Below are positions 53,438-64,000 of a stretch of DNA of 64,000 bases, piece after piece. The stretch comes from Seminavis robusta. Taxonomy: Eukaryota; Bacillariophyta; Bacillariophyceae; Naviculales; Naviculaceae. The DNA lies in assembly GCA_903772945.1 (NCBI GenBank), contig CAICTM010000077.1:62001-126000 (forward strand), in the 5' to 3' direction. Each line of letters begins with the position of its first letter. The stretch's first letter is position 1. Under the pieces are notes generated by a model, which ran no database searches, was not told where the DNA came from, and was given only the letters and a program-made list of their open reading frames with translations. Made by a program: the position numbers and the translations under genes.

Positions 53438-55891
53438 TTAACCGTTTGTGGGTATAGAAAAGGATATATGAGATGCATCTTGACATGGAAGTGTTTGTGT
53501 TTTCTGTGGGTGCGATATGGTGCCCTTTTTTGTTGTTTGTAGTGTTGTTGGTTCAGTTAGCTGGTGGACCTCTAATGATCCAGTTTCCATCAGGTTACGT
53601 TCGTAGTTCTGATCATTGCGAGGTTGGACTTGGTCTGCCGCCGCTGCAGACCGGGCGTTCTCCACACTAGCTAGCCATTGTTGTTTGTTTGTAGTTGTCT
53701 GCTCCATAATGGAGTCGAGGCCATGTCGGAATAGGGGTCTGTCTTCCGGGCGCAGGCTAGCGGCACCTAGAGACCATTGGAACCTTATTTCTTCGTTGAG
53801 GGTAGTTCGGAGGTGTGGGTCGAAGGCTGGATGTGAGTCATTGTGTTTGATATGATTGCGGTGGTCCCACATGTCCCAGGAAATATCAAGAAGTTTTCGT
53901 ATGACTGCGGTGGTCCAGCGGAAACCATTGCGGGGATTGCCTAGGGATTTGTAGTGGGCTTCTTGCAATTGGGTGAACCGGTGGCTGATGCGTCTGAGCA
54001 ATAGGTTGTACCATCCTATCTCAGTCTGTTCAGCAAGTGCAGCTCTGACGTCGGCACGGAGAGGTCCCAGGCGTGGAGGGCTCCTCTTTCCCCAAGCCCG
54101 GAGATGTTCTATGATGCCGTACCGAAGTGATTGATTTGTGCCAAGTTTGCGAAGGTGCTTGTCTAAGGAAACCAGTGCCTCGGCCCAGGTAAGTCGTGCA
54201 CCCCGGCTGGGACACAGCAGAACATGCTTAGGGGTTTCATCGTCTTGGGCACAACGGGGGCAGCGGGAGTGGTCCCAAATCTTCCGAGTGTGTTTTGATC
54301 GTCCGACTCCACAGAAACCAGTGGTGTGTTTGGTTAGCCAGCGTCGTTTTCCTTTGGGCATGCGTCTGAGGGCCTGGTTCGATGCCTTCCAGTTGATTTT
54401 CCTGAGGGTCTTGTGTGGCAAAGCAAGCTTGCGGGCCAAGTAAGGTCTGACTATGGGTGCGTACGCTCGTAGAGGTTGGTTTTGTCCAAGTAGGACAGGG
54501 GTTGAGCCTGCCATGAGAGCTGCCAGCTTTGCCCCCGATGTGTTGGAGGTTTGGCTCCCGATCCCAGGTTGCTCTCAGGAAACTCTTCGCTTCTCGGTCG
54601 ACCACGATGTTCTGTTGTTCCCACCAGGTGAGTTGGTGTGGTTTCTTTTTGGCATCGGCATGTCCAGCCACATAGGAAAGTGTGACTTGAATTCCTGCTT
54701 CCTTGAGCTGTTGCCGTTGTGTTGGCAGGCGAGTAGGAGGTCATAATGTTTGTCATCGGGGCAAATAGGGGCGTATCCTTCCAATTTGTTGATCACAGAC
54801 TCCCCGTCCAATCTCAGGTCGCATGAACCCGTGGTGATGTTGTGAACTTGTCGCAAGATGTTTATAACGATCAAACCGCCATAGTAACCCCCGGCTTCAC
54901 TTCTGTAAGGGCTTTGAAGGTCCAAGGGGCCAGGTAATCGGTTCTTTCCCAGGAGTGTGAAGGTTGGGTCCGAGCCATGGAGAATGAAGGCTGAAGTGCC
55001 TCTTCCCTCCTTGAAAGAACCATCGCTCACTCCTCGTGCCGTGCCTGCTGCAATCGACGCTGCGAGATTGTGCCCATTGTCAGTACAGGTGATGGATTCC
55101 ACCACCCAAAGGTCAATGGGGTCCAAGGTGTGTTGGATGAAACCCAGAAGGGTTGGTTGTACTGGCAGGGGAGGTGGTATGGCAAGGTATGTCTCTGGAG
55201 CCACCGAGTCTAAAATCAAACCACCATTGACGTGCCACATGGATGTGGCTGGTCTCGCGTCGTCGGGTAGATCTGTGGTGGTGATGTGGGGGTTCAGAAA
55301 GTTGGTACCCTTGCGTATTCTCCTGCTGTGAGTGGTGTGAACTTCCCAATCATCGTCGGGGTCGTCTCTGAGAAACAAACGTCGTTCGCTTACTGACAGC
55401 ATGCATCGGCTGGTTGGTCGTGGGTCTGTTGTCCAAGGGCCGAGGGGGGCCAACAAGGTACTGTTCAGGGTGGTGGTGTCGACGAAACAGGTAGAGATGG
55501 CTTCCTGCCATAGGTCCCGAGATGCTGCTGGTAGGGGTGGTGGGGAGCGGGGCCAATGAAGACCCCCTGATCTTTGGCCATCGTAGACTCCGTCAAAAGC
55601 GGCTTGAGTGAGTCTGGATCCATCTGCGGTGGCAAGGTCAGAGAGGGTCATGGAACACATATATTGCAGAAAGTTCTGTAGAGTTTTGAGGTCTGCCCCG
55701 GAGTAGTTTGCTGCGATGAATGCTTGCATCAAGAATTGGTCCCAATTCTCCCAACTCTCCTCCTTTTCTCCAGGCTCCCCGCCAACTTTCGGGCTGCGCC
55801 GGGAAGTTGGGATTTTTTGTGTAAGCGGAGATACAATCTTTCTAGCTTGCAAAAGAACAAGCAGCCGGAGGCTGATGCCCTCAACTGTCAA
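53438..55891 (-). mobile_element. LINE-like retrotransposon 3' fragment (RNase H and zinc motif)
   Basis: Two overlapping minus-strand frames. The upstream one (54575-55891) has an RNase H-like core: Asp in GVSDGSFKEGRG, Glu in YRSEAGGYYGG and Asp in LRLDGESVINK. The downstream one (53438-54514) has a Cys-x2-Cys-x7-His-x4-Cys motif (CPRCAQDDETPKHVLLC), as at the end of LINE ORF2 proteins, and a basic tail. The reverse-transcriptase palm is absent, as expected of a 5'-truncated LINE, and the change of frame near 54.5 kb shows it is broken. No poly(A) tail or target duplication was found. Confidence 0.6.
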
Positions 55892-55918
55892 AAAGAGATT
55901 TGATTGGTCAAATCATTT

Positions 55919-56051
55919 ACCGTGTTCAACTGGACACACTATTGATAGCAAGTTTCCATAGCCAGCCAGCACGGGCACAGTGGTATCGGTACCCATGGGT
56001 CCAGAGTACTGTGTCCAACAGAACACACAATATTAATCCCTATCCTTAACA
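55919..56051. repeat. Direct tandem repeat, copy 1
   Basis: About 130 bp, ending TAATCCCTATCCTTAAC; similar to 56088-56201, sharing CATAGCCAGCCAG and ACTGTGTCCAACAGAACACA. Confidence 0.85.
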
Positions 56052-56087
56052 AGGAAAATGTCCCTTATGTCTTTGGCAAAACCTCCA

Positions 56088-56201
56088 CCGTGTTTATCTG
56101 GACACACTAGCGAGTCTGCATAGCCAGCCAGTACTGGTACCCATGCGTAGAAACTACTGTGTCCAACAGAACACACAAGATTAATCCCTATCCTTAACGA
56201 G
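56088..56201. repeat. Direct tandem repeat, copy 2
   Basis: Second, slightly shorter copy of the repeat at 55919-56051, same orientation. Confidence 0.85.
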
Positions 56202-56221
56202 CGACGAAAACAGCTGCAACA

Positions 56222-56222
56222 A

Positions 56223-56250
<28 letters not shown>
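56222..56250. repeat. (AC)n microsatellite
   Basis: About 14 AC dinucleotides just outside the left LTR of the fossil element. Confidence 0.95.
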
Positions 56251-56254
<4 letters not shown>

Positions 56255-56257
56255 ATA

Positions 56258-56586
56258 TGCACTACGCTAAAAGCTAGTGTAAAGATCTTTCGAGTGTTTT
56301 GAGTTTGAGGAGCAGAACCACTAAGCAAAGCTAAGACGAGACAGATAGAAAGCTAGAAAACTAATCAACGGAGAGAGATGCAACACAACTACAGAAGGAT
56401 CGTAGATTCTGAACTGAATCCCGCAGCGGCGATGACTAGTGGATGATGATAGCAGTAGGTTGCGGGTAGCAATCCTACTCACTCCACGATCCAAAACGAA
56501 CGCGTGGAAGATTCGCTAGCATTATCTAGTAGGGTGGAATCTCTCCAGCGCCAGCTAAATATCTAGCGCGAGTTTCACCATCGACC
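56258..56586 (-). repeat. 3' LTR of the Ty3/gypsy fossil
   Basis: About 329 bp, matching 60562-60862 over its length, from ATGCACTACGCTAAAAGC to TTTCACCATCGACC. The element reads leftward, so this is the 3' copy. Confidence 0.85.
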
Positions 56587-59500
56587 ACGTACGGGAGTTC
56601 AAGCGTAACGGTCTAATCGAATGCGATGAATTAGATTCGTGGATCTCTAACTGCATCTACTTCGTTCATATTAACTTAATACCAAACCATAGAGCTCTGA
56701 ATCTCAACTCCCTATCTATGCGTCACAATGAGAAGTCGTCGATACATCCTCTCAAACGCAAAGACTACAATCGAAGAGCGCATGCTATTACATCCAGCTC
56801 TCTCTACAGACGACGTACGAGGAGATAGGCACACGTTAATCAGTCGTAGTCTGACTGAAGGGGGTGATACTAGATTGCACAAATTAAGCGTGTGTCTGGT
56901 CGAGCTCGCTCGGAGATATGGATAGTAGACATGTGGGATTAGATCGCACTGTATGTGCTTGAGTATGGACAGCAGTAAGCCTACAAGGCGTACTACACGG
57001 CATGTATGGGTGTAAATCGCGCGTTGATAGTTCAGTAAACTGTCTGGGAATGAGCTGTGCACGCTGATGGAGATACTATCGCTCGAGTAGCGCGTGTGAT
57101 CCAGGGCACAATAAGTCTAATCGATGTGTATCGAGGTTTTGCAAAAGACATAAGGGACAGATTGTGTGTCATTAGGACCTTTGATGCGCGACGGCTGACC
57201 AGTCATATAGAACGGGTTCGTGATTAATACATATTGTGTTGATTGACATGTTATCAAGGTGATCGCTAGAGTCACATGGTGTTGTAATGAGGAGACAATG
57301 CGTGCCGTGTAACCTCCATTGAGGTCACCTGTTGATATTTCCTGTGAGTCTCTTAAGCTCGCTGGCGACGCTTGCTTAGCATGGTATATTTTCGACGAGA
57401 GTGCTTGCATTCTGAAAACGAGATTAGGTGGTGACACCGCTATGTCACGTGGAATTGACGCGCAGGGAACTGTGCGACGAAAGTCTCATTGACCTCATAT
57501 CACACGCCGGAGTAGCTTCGACCCGAGGCCTCTTACAGGCGCGAGATCCTAAGCCCACGTTCCCTGTCCATGATCACCGGTCATCGGATACTGGGGAACC
57601 ACAGTCTGTTCAGAACGATGGTTACTCCGTCTGCTGTCTTGGACACCTTGGTATTCATTGGCCAATGATCTACGAAGTTCTCCCTGTGGAAGAGCGATAG
57701 CTGGATCGCATCTGTTACTTTTAGTTAGAGTTGGCTTCCTCTCGAGAAGTCCAATGTCTAGTTACTCCAGTTCTTTCTATCGAGGAAGGCCTTGGTAGTG
57801 TTGATTTCAATCCCGACTTCTTGGAGTCTTGGGGAAAGGTCATCCTACTGTTAAACGCGATCTGCGAGATCGACGTCCTTAGGATGAGTTGATCATCAAC
57901 GTATGCACGGACATTTTCAAAGTCATGCATGCGTGCTTTCATCTTCCTTTGGAAGATGTCGGCTATTACAAGGCCCATTGGCAACCTCTGGTACTCGTGC
58001 TTCCCCTCGGGAGTGCAATGGTAAGTGTTGCTTCGAGTGAGTGGACAGCTCGATGTGGTATTGTCCCGTGTTCAGGTCTAGACTGTTAGCGCACTTGAAT
58101 CCATTGGGTTCAAGAGCATGTCCTGTATTTTGGATAGGATAAGGCTTCCGCTTGATCCGTTGTTCGGTTCCCGAAAAGCCGAAATGAATCGTGCAGATCC
58201 CTCTTTCTTGGGAAGATAAAAGTTGGTGCCGCCCCCTTGGAACGATTCACCTTCTTGAGTGCCCTGTCGCAGAGACTTCAAACCTCCTTCTTAGGAGTGT
58301 TGGTATGGACCGTGGAGTAGGGTGAGCCCTAGTTAATAGGATTTAACGTCGGGACGAAGTTCTACTCGTAGTCGTCCATTCGCAACTCTCCCAAAGTATC
58401 TGACTGGGTCGAAGCACTGGTTGAAAAGGCATGAGGCAGTCTTGCTCCTCCTTTTTTAACGGATTTCGACTCTGGCATATCTGCCTTAAGCCTATTGTTC
58501 GTATGTCGTATCAAAGAATCTTCTTGAGACTATTTGCATTGTCGCTGACAGCTGCAGAATCGGAAATGGAGAAGTTCTCCTTTTATTGGTTTGCCATCTT
58601 TGCCGGGAAAAATGCTGGTTCCACCCCAATGACATGTAGTGAAATCAAACTTGATTCTTAGATCGCAGAGAGTGTCTTGACTCTTGATCACGTCTTGCGC
58701 CCCAAGTTCTTGGTGACGTGTAAATTCCACTTGATAATTCTACCATCCGTGGAACTCAGGAATCGCGAGTTGCCCTTACTCTGTGCGGGGTCTCAATTCC
58801 TTCATAGAAGCAGTCCGTAATGTTTGGACGCCCCCATGATCTTCATGAGTAAACTCTTAGCATGAGTTTGAGCAATTAAAGTTCCGGATGCTTCTGTATC
58901 CATAAGCAACAGAGTGTAACGGGTTTTCGTTTCCCTTTGCTCGTCTGTTAAATCTAACATAGACGATAGTTTCAAGGTCTCTTGTCGTGCGACGTTGATG
59001 AGTTGATTGGCATGGACGAAGTTAACGATGCTGAACAGATCGTCAGTTGTCTAGTTGAGCAGTTACTAGGCAATTATCTAATTTGCCGTAGACTTCGTTA
59101 GTTGCAAACAAATCTTTTTTACTATTTAGTGAGATATCTTCATCACTTAGGTATGAGAAATCGGAACATGGTTCCGTTGAATCATCATCCTGGCCTAATC
59201 CTCAGACGGAGATCTCTCCATCCGAATGATTGAAGTCGAATTCGGCAAGCGCCTTGTCGACAGCGGCCATCTTCTTGTCCATCATGTTGATGGATCCAAC
59301 AGAGGAGTCGTCCGTTGTCGGAGTGTGTCAGACTTGCGCTTGGCACATGGTTGCATTCGCTTTTCTTCTTGCGATCAGCTTGACCGCAGCGTTGGAAACT
59401 TTCTTCATGAGGACAGAGAGTTCCTTCTTGTGTAGGTCTTGGCGTCGTCGGCTTGCGTTTCCAAGTCTTGTTCTTGTTGTACGTTGGCTTGTTATCGTGG

Positions 59501-60561
59501 TCAGACGAGGACTGAGACTTGGCCTTGAGTTTCTTCAAGAGTCATGCAGTCACAGTGTTGTGAGTGCTGACTCGTGGTAGTCGCACCATTTCTCTTCGTT
59601 CTTGGAAGAGTGGTCGTTGTTGCGAGTAGACTGTATTCTTGCTGTTGTTCTTCTTCGAGGAGCTTGCTGGCATCACCGCCCTTGTCAAGTCTTCGGAGGA
59701 TTCCATGCGTTCGCAGAATCCAATGGTTCTCCGATAGGGGCTGAGAAAGGATCGAAGTCGTGTTCGTCCATCTTCTTCATCCACGAGCGTGGAATTCCAT
59801 GACAAACAATGTCAAGACTTCGTCATGGTTCAATTTGGTTGGGTCCAAAAGGTGTAGACGAGGAAGTTCATCGGTGTTCATCCGACTGAGTGTGTTGACA
59901 TAAGCCCGAGAAGACATATCAGCAGGCTTACGCATCTTGCGGCGATGAAGCGTTTCTGCTTTCAAGAGCCTTGTAGGGACAGACCGCTTCGATACAGGCA
60001 TTTATGCCAAACGTAATGTCAGCGTCGTCCAAAGCAGGCTGGCTGCTCCGTTCCAGGCAGCCTGGAAACGTGCTTGGAAAGTGGCTTCGTCTTCACCGCC
60101 ACGTATGTCGCGTGGAGGAATCGCGTTGACTGCAATCTGGCGCAAGGCATTCCAACGTATTTCACGGTGGCCTGCACAGCTAGATTCGTAACTGCTCTTG
60201 GCAGAGCTAGAAGTCATCTCCCTGAGGAGGTTGTGTTTGTCGTCAGGCGTAGCAATGGCGAGCCCGACGAAGACCTTCTCCATACGTCCAGCCCACTTGA
60301 TGGTCTGACGTGGAGTCTCAGATCCATTGATGATTTGGACCTTGAAGGTGTACTTGGCGCTGTTAGCATCTGCTGGAATAGTGCGAAGTTTGTAGGTGGT
60401 AGAGCGAGAATCGTCGATTTCGCATTCATCATCGAGGTCGATGAGAGGAAGGATTGGTTTGTCACGCAGCTTGGACTCGAAGCTGGTGTATGCGTCTTTG
60501 GCAATCTTCATGGTGAGGAATAGGTTGAGGGTAGCTGAAAGCTATTGTGTTTGTTAACAAA

Positions 60562-60862
60562 ATGCACTACGCTAAAAGCTAGTGTAAAGATCTTTCGAGT
60601 GTTTTGAGTTTGAGAGAATGAAAGTTATGAGAGGATTAGAAAGCTATGAAAACTAATCAACGAGAGAGATCCACAATCAAAGGATCGTAGATCTGAACTC
60701 CCGCGGGAGACTGTAGAGTGTGATAGAGTAGGTTGCGGTAGCAATCCTACTCACTCCACGATCCAAAAACGGAACGCGTGGAAGATTCGTCTAGCATTTA
60801 TCTAGTAGCGTGGAATCTCTCCACGCCAGCTAAATATCTAGCGCGATGTTTCACCATCGACC
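60562..60862 (-). repeat. 5' LTR of the Ty3/gypsy fossil
   Basis: About 301 bp, the partner of 56258-56586; its outer edge lies about 70 bp from the stop codon of the next gene. Confidence 0.85.
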
Positions 60863-60932
60863 TAGTATGACTAGCGGTCATGAGAACCCTGTCTCAATGA
60901 CTATTCACGAAAGACTCAGTCATGAGTCGAAC

Positions 60933-62162
60933 TCAAACCCTATCTAGGATCGAGTCGCGAATAAGGCTAAGAGCCGTGTATTGCACAAGTGCACGAGCCT
61001 TTGTGTGCTTGTTTCGCAGATCGATTTCATCAAAGTGAATGATTGAATTGTCAAGCTCACCAGTGCTGGGGTCCAAGTCATCACTGTATCAAACAAAAAA
61101 CGAGATTGGACATGAGCCTACAGTGCGTAGCACAATGACGTGCCATTGGGAATCATTCCTGCAACTTTCAGGCCCTTACCTATAGAAGTACACCATGGTA
61201 TCATACAGGCTCATGCACTTCGTGCACTTTGCCAGTAGCATGCACTGACGTCCCATCAGTTCTTCGTCTTCACTGAGGCGGCGACGACTATTGTGCTGGA
61301 TGTCCATAAACTCTCTGTGCGCCCTAGTGTCATGGGCCTGAGCACCCCCAAGAAATCTCATGAGGTGATCATGATTGCCATCATAGATTCCTTGTTGAAT
61401 TTTCTTAAAGAATTTCTGTCTGTGATGGTTGGGGCTTGTGTGGCTGCCAAAGGGGTCATGCGAACGAGATCGGCCACGGCCACGGCCACCTGCTGTCTTC
61501 TTCCTGGTGGAATTCAAGGACGTGAATGATGAGTAAGCATTTCCAGTGTAGTTCTGAAGATTGTCAGCAGAGTCATCTGCCGAGTAGTCATTGGTAGTTT
61601 CGTAGTTGTCAAAACTGTCATCGTCGTCAGAGCCAATATCACCATCGTAGGCATCATCATCATCTTGGCCATCAGCATTTGGCACAGTTTCACTGCCATT
61701 GTCACTTGTCTCAACTGTGTCAGCCTCTGGCTTTTTAGCCGCAGCAGAACTACGGAGGGCACGGGTTTTTATGTTGGTCTCCGCCCCCATGGACGAAGCA
61801 AGCTCTTTCTTTTTCCTTGATAGGCGGTCCTCGGCCACAGAAGCCTTTGCCAGTTCAACAGCAGAGGGGAGTTTTTTTAGAGCAATGTCAACATTAGTCT
61901 TGAAGGTCTCCACCAAGTTCTCAAGGGTCGGATGTACAGTAAAGTCAACATCTAACAGGACTTTCATGAGGTCTTTGATGGTCTTTGGCTTTTCTTCCAA
62001 GTCAGCAATGTGTTCGTCCATGATCCTATCGAGGTCCGTCGACTCTTCTTCAGCTCCATCAAGAGCACCGCGGCCATGGCCACGGCCGGCATCGCCAGAA
62101 TTGAAACCATCGTCCAACCAAGCATCTCCAGCTTTTGCAGTAACCGAACCGGATCCACTGAC
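60933..62162 (-). CDS. Acidic disordered protein of unknown function, 5' end unresolved
   Basis: Two exons are supported: 61180-62162 and 60933-61083, joined by a 96-nt intron (GTAAGG...ACAG, phase 2) that gives YFYSDDLDPSTGEL and ends ILDRV-stop. The 5' exon begins after a good TTGATTGTAG acceptor at 62163 and has no ATG before MDEHIADLEEK, so at least one upstream exon is missing from this call. Contents: Gly/Arg-rich start, a helical segment (ENLVETFKTNVDIALKKL), an acidic Asp-rich stretch, an RGRGRSRS basic patch, then a helical C-terminal region (FFKKIQQGIYDGNHDHLMRF; ELMGRQCMLLAKCTKCMSLY). No family recognised. Clean splice signals suggest a host gene or a transposon accessory gene. The stop is about 70 bp from the fossil LTR. 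Confidence 0.6.
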
Positions 62163-63757
62163 CTACAATCAAGAGGAGTTTTCATGAAGATGCAAAAAAC
62201 AACACTCATGGTTAGAAACACAAAGGGGATCTAGCTAGAGGCCAGCTTCATCTCAAAGTGGAGATTTGTTCCAAGAACCAAAAGCTGCCAATTGCAGCAT
62301 CGTTGTCTCAAGCCATCGATGCATAATAAAGCCAACATCACCCACGTAGGGTACACCAGCAGCCAAACTTACCGGCTGTGCCAAGATGCATCGAGGAATC
62401 ACCGCCACAAGGGTGACGCAGACACAAAGGACTCTCATCGTCTGTTTGCTTTCGTCTTTCGCAATGTGTTGAAAGCAAATTTGTGTTCCGTTCGTGAAAT
62501 CGATCTAACGATGGAAGGCTGCCAAATGCGATCCTTTTGGAAGGGCAATCAAAATTTTGAGATCTTGGTGTAAGAACCTGGTAAAAATTGTAGTATCTGG
62601 TGCTTGTACTCGAGCACCGAGCAACCAGTGACCATAAATACTTCAATACCAAAGTTCTGGCTGACGCTTTACGATTAGGTGCTCGTCGTACTCATTTCAG
62701 TACTGTACTCTAAGGGAGCAGTGCTCCGAGTTGATTCAATAGACTAGTTTAGTTATGCATACTAGTAGGAGATCTGGTGTGCCATGGGATCTGGGATGAT
62801 TTTCTCATTGTACAGGGCGAAGGCAAGACGCTTGAGAGTTTGGATGACGAATGATGAATCGAATCCAGTCTAGCTATCATAGAGTGTCTACGTAGCTAGT
62901 ACAGTCTTAAAGTCGTAGCTACAGCTGTAGCTAGTACCGGTACCCGTAGCGGTACGTCCGTACAGTTCCCGTATTCTAAATAGCGGGGCAACATGTACGA
63001 CTGTACGGTACACAATGATCATCGAATCTTTAATTAACCAAATCTGCGGCAATATGTGTTCAAGCCAAACCAGCGAAGCCGCCAAGCAGCCCTCGCATAA
63101 CCTGTACAAGGTACATGTACCAGGCACCAGGTTCGTACCGTACCGGTACGACTGAACGGAGGATATTATTTAGTTGGTAAAAGTACTGTCTGTCCTTCGT
63201 AGGATCGATCAGTCAAGGCAAAATACAGTGCCTGCATCGTGTGAGTCAAAGTTGGATTTTGACTCAGAGTATCTGGTTTGACTTGTCAAGATTCTGTTTT
63301 TACTGTGTCGATTTCAGTACCCTCAGACTCTCGAGAGGCCAAACCAGATACTGCACAGCAGAATTCAAACTGGAGTCACCTCACCGAGGTGCGCATATTT
63401 CTTGGGAAGTTCGCACCTCTTTTTTGCAACCGGTACTGGAACGCGAACTCACACTGACACTGACGTCAGTGGACATTTTCTCACTTTCCAAATATCTAAC
63501 TTCAATGTAGCGCACCTATCTTACGGCTACAACACCAATCTTACGGCTACAACAGTCAACAGTCAACAACACCAACACAACGAGAGGCGACAATGGAGAA
63601 GCAACAGCTTCATGAGGAGTTCAAAGCTTTCTTTGAAAGCAACAGTGGTGCTACTAGTAGTTTAAATAGAGCTAGAATGTTAGGGGCTTGCATCTCGGCA
63701 GGTGGCAGAACAAGGGGCCTGGAAGCCTAGTACTTTCAAAGTAAAATAAGCTCCTCG
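62163..63757. other. Intergenic region with two GGTACC-rich tracts
   Basis: No gene is firmly supported; an upstream exon of the preceding gene may lie in 62200-62650. ACCGGT/GGTACC-rich tracts lie at 62930-62965 and 63104-63150. A small (ACTGAC)-type run occurs near 63452. Confidence 0.45.
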
Positions 63758-64000
63758 CTATTTTTTCGTGCGACCACGAGACTTCTTCTTTTGTAGCAGA
63801 CCTCGTGCCTTCAAGTAGTCCACAAAGTTCGCAATGGAGCTCTTGCAGTCTCCTTTGTAGTTGTAGTCCAGCGTTGTGCATGCATCTAGCTCATCCACTT
63901 GGTGTTGCTCTGCGAAAGCACGTATTCCTGCCACGGCTTGGTTTCTTCTTGAGTATTGCTTCGCTGGTATGTGCTTTCTCCACTGTGCACCATACTTGTT
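63758..64000 (-). CDS. C-terminal end of a GCR1-like or mobile-element protein (partial)
   Basis: An 80-codon frame open to the right edge and ending in TAG at 63758-63760. It reads NKYGAQWRKHIPAKQYSRRN, then AVAGIRAFAEQHQVDELDAC and a basic tail (KKKSRGRTKK). The KYGxxWR...YSRRxxxxxxI pattern resembles the GCR1-type DNA-binding domain seen at the end of some yeast activators and in Crypton-like mobile-element proteins. Because the start is outside the window, the full domain content is unknown. The assignment is tentative; the frame itself is convincing. Confidence 0.45.
   Translation of the reverse strand, partial: NKYGAQWRKHIPAKQYSRRNQAVAGIRAFAEQHQVDELDACTTLDYNYKGDCKSSIANFVDYLKARGLLQKKKSRGRTKK

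Larger units (their letters stand above)
56258..60862 (-). mobile_element. Ty3/gypsy-type LTR retrotransposon fossil
   Basis: An old, broken element in minus orientation. Two long terminal repeats bound it. Internal remnants in element order are a gag-like region (about 59.8-60.5 kb), a Lys/Arg-rich stretch (about 59.2-59.6 kb) and reverse-transcriptase remnants (about 57.7-58.3 kb) with LPKKEGSARFISAFRE and the YVDD box, which fit Ty3/gypsy better than copia. The rest is too decayed to label. There are many breaks, well over ten, and the two repeats differ by numerous substitutions and small gaps, so the insertion is old. Target-site duplications were not recognisable. Confidence 0.75.

Noticed and set aside
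53438-55891. Host RNase H gene
   Set aside because: RNase H core followed by a LINE-type Cys/His motif, two frames and repeat-rich surroundings point to a mobile element.
57428-57700. Small plus-strand frame within the LTR element
   Set aside because: Antisense to the decayed element interior and without family signal.
56258-60862. Copia classification for the LTR element
   Set aside because: The reverse-transcriptase remnants (PKKEGSARFIS and the following order) fit Ty3/gypsy better, although decay leaves some doubt.

Overview
The window looks like nuclear DNA of a diatom, most likely a raphid pennate; Seminavis robusta is my best guess, from general resemblance only. The signs are: short GT-AG introns of about 70-155 nt; secreted or membrane proteins with PT/PS-rich stalks; leucine-rich-repeat (LRR) membrane proteins; and two proteins whose N-termini combine a signal peptide with an Ala-Phe motif, the usual plastid address in diatoms. 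No rRNA, tRNA, CRISPR array or prokaryotic operon was seen.

Layout. About 1-47 kb is gene-rich host DNA with genes on both strands. In order it holds: a CBP/p300-type histone acetyltransferase cut by the left edge; a plastid-targeted methyltransferase-riboflavin kinase fusion; an LRR membrane protein; a two-lobed sulfotransferase; a Notum/pectin-acetylesterase-like hydrolase; VPS33; a BTB protein; a coiled-coil protein; a TLC-domain membrane protein; a Nudix hydrolase; a plastid-type flavin disulfide-oxidoreductase relative; two tandem Ser/Arg-rich paralogues; a Patched-like sterol-sensing protein; a Myb-ankyrin-histone deacetylase fusion; and a multi-span membrane protein. About 47-64 kb is repeat-rich: a decayed hAT-like transposon, duplicated non-coding modules, fragments resembling tyrosine-recombinase or GCR1-like elements, a LINE 3' fragment, tandem repeats, an old Ty3/gypsy LTR fossil, one further spliced gene, and a partial reading frame leaving the right edge.

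Genes that may act together. Two chromatin enzymes of opposite action lie in the same window (acetyltransferase at 0-3 kb, deacetylase fusion at 41-45 kb), but nothing in the sequence links them. VPS33 and the BTB gene are divergent with under 200 bp between their start codons, so they may share a promoter.

Most striking observations: (1) a single spliced reading frame joining a SHAQKYF-type Myb domain, ankyrin repeats and a complete class II-like histone deacetylase; (2) two about 92% identical introns on either side of a 16-nt microexon in the oxidoreductase gene, a likely recent intron copying event; (3) a methyltransferase-riboflavin kinase fusion; (4) an intergenic array of CCTGTTCAATTGCACAGG-like motifs in two opposed clusters, including a perfect 41-nt palindrome. 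Exon joins were inferred by eye from splice signals, reading phase and family conservation; none has transcript support here.
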